Assembly: GCA_046712825.1 (NCBI GenBank)
Contig: JBKKCR010000134.1
Coordinates: forward strand, 1 to 16,360
Origin: DATFGK01 sp046712825
GTDB taxonomy: Bacteria; Actinomycetota; AC-67
Direction: 5' to 3'
Length of the DNA stretch: 16,360 bases
Positions within the stretch are counted from its first letter, which is position 1. Each line of letters opens with the position of its first letter. The notes below the pieces were generated by a model that was not told the origin of the DNA, made no database searches, and saw only the letters and a program-made list of their open reading frames with translations. Below, piece after piece: positions 13,235 through 16,360 of the stretch. Position numbers and translations under genes: made by a program.

Positions 13235-13269
13235 ATTTCTGTGAATAACGTTATCCACAGGGTGGACAA
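13230..13269. promoter_or_regulatory. Cluster of DnaA-box-like 9-mers in the nrdR leader
   Basis: Four 9-mers resemble DnaA boxes: 13230-13238 (reverse AAATCCACA, two mismatches), 13240-13248 (reverse TTATTCACA, fits TTWTNCACA), 13251-13259 (TTATCCACA, perfect) and 13261-13269 (reverse TTGTCCACC, one mismatch from the high-GC consensus TTGTCCACA). They start 10-11 bp apart, one helical turn each. The middle two form an imperfect palindrome (13239-13260, one mismatched pair), so a dimeric regulator is an alternative. Confidence 0.55.
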
Positions 13270-13310
13270 GTGGGGCCGGGTACCCAAGACAACCTCGAAA
13301 GGCGCCGGGG

Positions 13311-13793
13311 ATGAGGTGTCCCTTCTGCAAGGGGCTTGAGGATAAGGTCGTCGACTCGCGGCTTGCCGAGGGTGGACAGGCGATCCGACGCCGGCGGGAA
13401 TGCCTCACGTGCGGGCGCCGGTACACGACGTTCGAGCGCGGCGAGACGGTCGGCCTTCGGATCAGCAAGCGCTCCGGCGAGTCCGAGCCGTTCGACCGCC
13501 AAAAAGTGGTGGCCGGGCTGGTGAAGGCCTGCAAGAACCGGCCGGTGACGGTTGCCCAGATCGACGCTGTGACCGACGAGATCGAAGAGAGCCTCAGAGC
13601 GAACGCGTCGGATGAGATCCCGAGCTCCGAGGTTGGGTTCGCGATCCTCGACAAGCTCCGGGACCTCGACGAGGTGGCGTACGTGCGGTTCGCGTCGGTC
13701 TACAAAGACTTCCAAGAGCTGACGGATTTCGAGAAAGAGGTGGGGCTGCTGCTGCTGAAGCGGACGCCGCCGAAGCAGGGGCTGCGCGAGTAA
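13311..13793 (+). CDS. nrdR: Transcriptional repressor NrdR
   Basis: NrdR represses ribonucleotide reductase genes in response to ATP/dATP balance. The 160-residue product has the zinc ribbon with C3-x2-C6 (MRCPFCKG) and C31-x2-C34 (CLTCGRRYTTFE), followed by an ATP-cone domain at about 49-139 (VGLRISKRSGESEPFDRQKV onward, and YVRFASVYKDF near its end). The length and motifs are typical. AAAGG lies about 9 nt before ATG 13311. It is followed after 63 nt by its presumed target nrdJ, as in Streptomyces nrdR-nrdJ, and preceded by candidate NrdR boxes, so autorepression of the whole unit is likely. Confidence 0.97.
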   Translation: MRCPFCKGLEDKVVDSRLAEGGQAIRRRRECLTCGRRYTTFERGETVGLRISKRSGESEPFDRQKVVAGLVKACKNRPVTVAQIDAVTDEIEESLRANASDEIPSSEVGFAILDKLRDLDEVAYVRFASVYKDFQELTDFEKEVGLLLLKRTPPKQGLRE

Positions 13794-13856
13794 GCGAAGT
13801 GCCGGGCGACCTCGGTGTGGGGCCGGGGCGAGTGTGGTGGGGGGAGGACGAGCGGT

Positions 13857-16360
13857 ATGGCGAAGACCGAGAAGGCGATGACCGGGGGCCTGACGGTCAA
13901 GCGCTTCTTCACGAAGGACGGGGTGCATCCGTACGACGACGTCCGGTGGGACGTCCGAGATGCGGTCATCCCGAACTTCAAGGAGGGCGGCAACGCGTTC
14001 GAGCAACGTGAGGTCGAGTTCCCCGTCTCATGGTCGCAGAACGCGACCAACATCGTGGCGCAGAAGTACTTCCGTGGTCCGCTCGGCACCCCCCAGCGTG
14101 AGCGTTCCGTTCGTCAGCTCGTCGACCGTGTCGCCGACACGATCACGGGGTGGGGATGGAAGGACGGCTACTTCAAGACCGAAACCGATCGAGAGACCTT
14201 CAACCACGAGCTCAAGCACATCCTCGTGACGCAGAAGGCGGCATTCAACTCCCCGGTTTGGTTCAACGTCGGCGTCGAGGCACAGCCGCAGTGCTCGGCG
14301 TGCTTCATCCTCGCCGTGGACGACACGATGAGCTCCATCCTCAACTGGTACGTCGAGGAAGGCACGATCTTCAAAGGCGGGTCCGGCTCGGGGATCAACC
14401 TGTCCAACATCCGCTCCTCCAAGGAGCAGCTTTCGTCCGGTGGCGAGGCGTCGGGCCCGGTTTCATTCATGCGGGGGGCCGACGCCTCCGCCGGAACGAT
14501 CAAGTCCGGCGGCAAGACGCGCCGGGCGGCCAAGATGGTCGTCCTGAACGCCGATCACCCCGACGTCGAGGACTTCATCTGGTGCAAGGCGCTCGAGGAG
14601 CGGAAGGCTCGGGTGCTGCGCGACGGCGGCTTCGACATGGACCTCGACGGCCGAGACGCATATTCGATCCAGTACCAGAACGCGAACAACTCGGTGCGTG
14701 TCACCGATGAGTTCATGAAGGCGTTCGAGGAGGATGGCGACTGGTCGCTCCGGGCCGTGATCGGCGGCGAGCCGATCAAAACGGTTCGCGCACGCGACCT
14801 GATGCGTGAGATCGCGCAGGCGGCGTGGGAGTGCGCCGACCCCGGCATGCAGTACGACACGACGATCAACGACTGGCACACCTCGCCGGCGTCGGGTCGC
14901 ATCAACGCTTCCAACCCGTGCTCGGAGTACATGCACCTCGACAACTCGGCGTGCAACCTCGCGAGCTTGAATCTGATGAAGTTCGTCGACGCCGATCTCA
15001 ACTTCGACGTGGCGGCGTTCCGGCACGCGATCGACGTCATCTTCCTCGCGCAGGAGATCCTGGTCGGCAACTCGAGCTACCCCACCGAGCGCATCGGCAA
15101 GAACGCGATCGACTTCCGGGAGCTCGGGATCGGCTACGCGAACCTCGGCGCGCTGCTGATGTCGCGCGGCTTGCCGTACGACTCGGAAGGCGGACGGGCG
15201 TGGGCCGGTGCCATCACCGCGCTCATGACCGGCTGGTCGTACCGCAACAGCGCGCTGTTCGCCGAGAAGCAGGGGCCGTTCAACGGCTTCGCACCGAACC
15301 GCGAGCCGATGCTGAACGTGATGCGCAAGCACAGAGCCATGGTGGACCGGATCGACGGCGACCTCGTGCCGGAGGCGATGCTCACCGCCGCCAAGACCGC
15401 TTGGGACGAGGCGATCGTGCTCGGTGCGCAGCACGGGTACCGCAACTCTCAGGCCAGCGTGCTCGCTCCGACGGGCACGATCGGGCTGATGATGGACTGC
15501 GACACCACGGGCGTCGAGCCGGATCTCGCGCTGGTCAAGACGAAGAAGCTCGTCGGCGGCGGCTCGATGCGGATCGTGAACCAGACCGTGCCCAAGGCAC
15601 TCACAAAGCTCGGCTACTCGCCGACCGAGGTCGAGCAGATCACGGCCTACATCCACGAGCACAACACGGTGGACGGCGCCCCCTATCTCAAGGACGAGCA
15701 CCGGCCGGTGTTCGACTGCGCGATGGGCCAGAACCCGATCCACTACATGGGGCACGTGAACATGATGGCGGCGGTTCAGCCGTTAATCTCCGGCGCGATC
15801 TCCAAGACGGTGAACCTGCCGGAGTCGGCTACGGTCGAAGACGTCGAGAGCCTCCTGGTCGAAGGCTGGAAGCTCGGGATCAAGGCGCTCGCGATCTACC
15901 GCGACAACTGTAAGGTCGCGCAGCCGCTGTCGGCCGACAAGAAAGCGAAGCCGGCCGACCCCGCGGTGATCGCGACCGGGACGCCGCAGCGGCGGCGTCT
16001 GCCGAAGAGCCGTCCCGGCCGGACGGTTTCGTTCCGGGTCGCCGACACCGAGGGGTACATGAACACGGGCGAATACCCCGACGACGGGCTCGGCGAGATC
16101 TTCCTGAAGGTCTCGAAACAGGGCTCGACCCTGTCAGGGATCATGGACGCCTTCGCGATCAGCCTGTCGCTGGGCCTGCAGTACGGGGTGCCGCTCGAGG
16201 CCTACATCTCGAAGTTCATGAACATGCGCTTCGAACCCGCGGGGATGACCGACGACCCCGACGTGCGGCTGGCGACCAGCATCGTGGACTACGTCTTCCG
16301 CCGCCTCGCGCTCGACTACCTGGACGAGCCGACGCGCCGTCGCCTCGGGATCATGTCCAG
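13857..16360 (+). CDS. nrdJ: Vitamin B12-dependent (class II) ribonucleotide reductase, 3' truncated by the window
   Basis: NrdJ reduces ribonucleotides to deoxyribonucleotides with an adenosylcobalamin radical and needs no oxygen or second subunit. The frame is open from ATG 13857 to the window end (834 codons); actinobacterial NrdJ is usually above 900, so the redox-active C-terminal tail lies outside. Visible residues are C146 in QCSACFIL and C366 in NSACNLASLNL (redox pair) and the radical site N353-P-C355-S-E357. The C355 to C366 spacing of 11 equals that of Thermotoga NrdJ. There is no N-terminal ATP-cone: the protein starts directly into the VHPYDDVRWDVRDAVIPNF region of the long NrdJ form. 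GGGAGG lies 9 nt before the ATG. The 63-nt gap after nrdR holds no other signal, and no cobalamin riboswitch is apparent upstream. Confidence 0.96.
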   Translation, partial: MAKTEKAMTGGLTVKRFFTKDGVHPYDDVRWDVRDAVIPNFKEGGNAFEQREVEFPVSWSQNATNIVAQKYFRGPLGTPQRERSVRQLVDRVADTITGWGWKDGYFKTETDRETFNHELKHILVTQKAAFNSPVWFNVGVEAQPQCSACFILAVDDTMSSILNWYVEEGTIFKGGSGSGINLSNIRSSKEQLSSGGEASGPVSFMRGADASAGTIKSGGKTRRAAKMVVLNADHPDVEDFIWCKALEERKARVLRDGGFDMDLDGRDAYSIQYQNANNSVRVTDEFMKAFEEDGDWSLRAVIGGEPIKTVRARDLMREIAQAAWECADPGMQYDTTINDWHTSPASGRINASNPCSEYMHLDNSACNLASLNLMKFVDADLNFDVAAFRHAIDVIFLAQEILVGNSSYPTERIGKNAIDFRELGIGYANLGALLMSRGLPYDSEGGRAWAGAITALMTGWSYRNSALFAEKQGPFNGFAPNREPMLNVMRKHRAMVDRIDGDLVPEAMLTAAKTAWDEAIVLGAQHGYRNSQASVLAPTGTIGLMMDCDTTGVEPDLALVKTKKLVGGGSMRIVNQTVPKALTKLGYSPTEVEQITAYIHEHNTVDGAPYLKDEHRPVFDCAMGQNPIHYMGHVNMMAAVQPLISGAISKTVNLPESATVEDVESLLVEGWKLGIKALAIYRDNCKVAQPLSADKKAKPADPAVIATGTPQRRRLPKSRPGRTVSFRVADTEGYMNTGEYPDDGLGEIFLKVSKQGSTLSGIMDAFAISLSLGLQYGVPLEAYISKFMNMRFEPAGMTDDPDVRLATSIVDYVFRRLALDYLDEPTRRRLGIMS

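Noticed and set aside
13230..13269. Chromosomal origin of replication
   Set aside because: Only about four DnaA-like sites in 40 bp, no AT-rich unwinding tract, and no dnaA/dnaN/rpmH neighbours; a regulatory role for nrdR-nrdJ is simpler.
13159..13310. Possible cobalamin riboswitch ahead of the B12-dependent reductase
   Set aside because: No B12-box-like conserved sequence or large multi-stem layout is visible; the 150-nt region is explained by promoter, NrdR and DnaA-like sites.
14463..15913. Long open frames opposite and out of frame within nrdJ (minus 14463-15755, plus 14825-15913)
   Set aside because: The true NrdJ frame is open throughout with the catalytic NPCSE site, and the others have no recognisable content.

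Overview
This window is a dense, high-GC (about two-thirds G+C by eye) bacterial chromosome segment of housekeeping genes, with no mobile element, CRISPR array, tRNA or rRNA. Gene content, the CGAAC-N4-GTTCG LexA operators, the lexA / LysM-protein / nrdR arrangement (as in Mycobacterium lexA-chiZ-nrdR and Bacillus lexA-yneA) and frequent GTG starts point to a member of the Actinomycetota. Several genes that classical actinobacteria lack or place elsewhere (rny, spoVS, an LL-diaminopimelate aminotransferase) suggest a deep-branching, possibly uncultured lineage. The taxonomic call is inference.

Layout. (1) 1-3000, DNA repair: the C-terminal end of cinA overlaps thpR (2',3'-cyclic RNA phosphodiesterase), then a promoter region with a LexA box and a second, PafBC-like promoter, then recA-recX. 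(2) 3000-5570: rny (RNase Y), a structured gap, spoVS, and a single-domain cyclic-nucleotide-binding protein. (3) 5572-6447, minus strand: a fumarylacetoacetate-hydrolase-family enzyme. (4) 6468-12161: five tightly coupled genes, miaB-miaA-dapF-dapL-hflX, joining tRNA A37 modification, meso-diaminopimelate/lysine synthesis and a ribosome-associated GTPase; each junction overlaps by 4 bp or abuts. (5) 12158-13158: lexA on the minus strand, divergent from a small membrane-anchored LysM protein, with three LexA boxes between them. (6) 13159-16360: nrdR and the 5' 2.5 kb of nrdJ (class II, B12-dependent ribonucleotide reductase), behind a leader that carries candidate NrdR boxes and a cluster of DnaA-box-like sites.

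How it fits together. Two divergent or separate loci (recA and lexA/LysM) carry near-identical SOS promoters (-35 TTGAnT, 17-bp spacer, -10 TACCTT), so DNA damage should raise RecA/RecX, LexA and a predicted division inhibitor together. The adjacent nrdR-nrdJ unit supplies dNTPs and appears to have its own repressor sites plus possible replication-initiator sites. The order cinA-recA-rny-spoVS-miaB and the lexA-LysM pair resemble Bacillus/Firmicutes order, suggesting an old conserved block.

The most interesting material is regulatory: dual control of recA, three phased LexA boxes with a nearly leaderless LysM gene, the helically phased DnaA-like cluster ahead of nrdR-nrdJ, and the inverted-repeat leader of spoVS. 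I see no clearly novel protein system.
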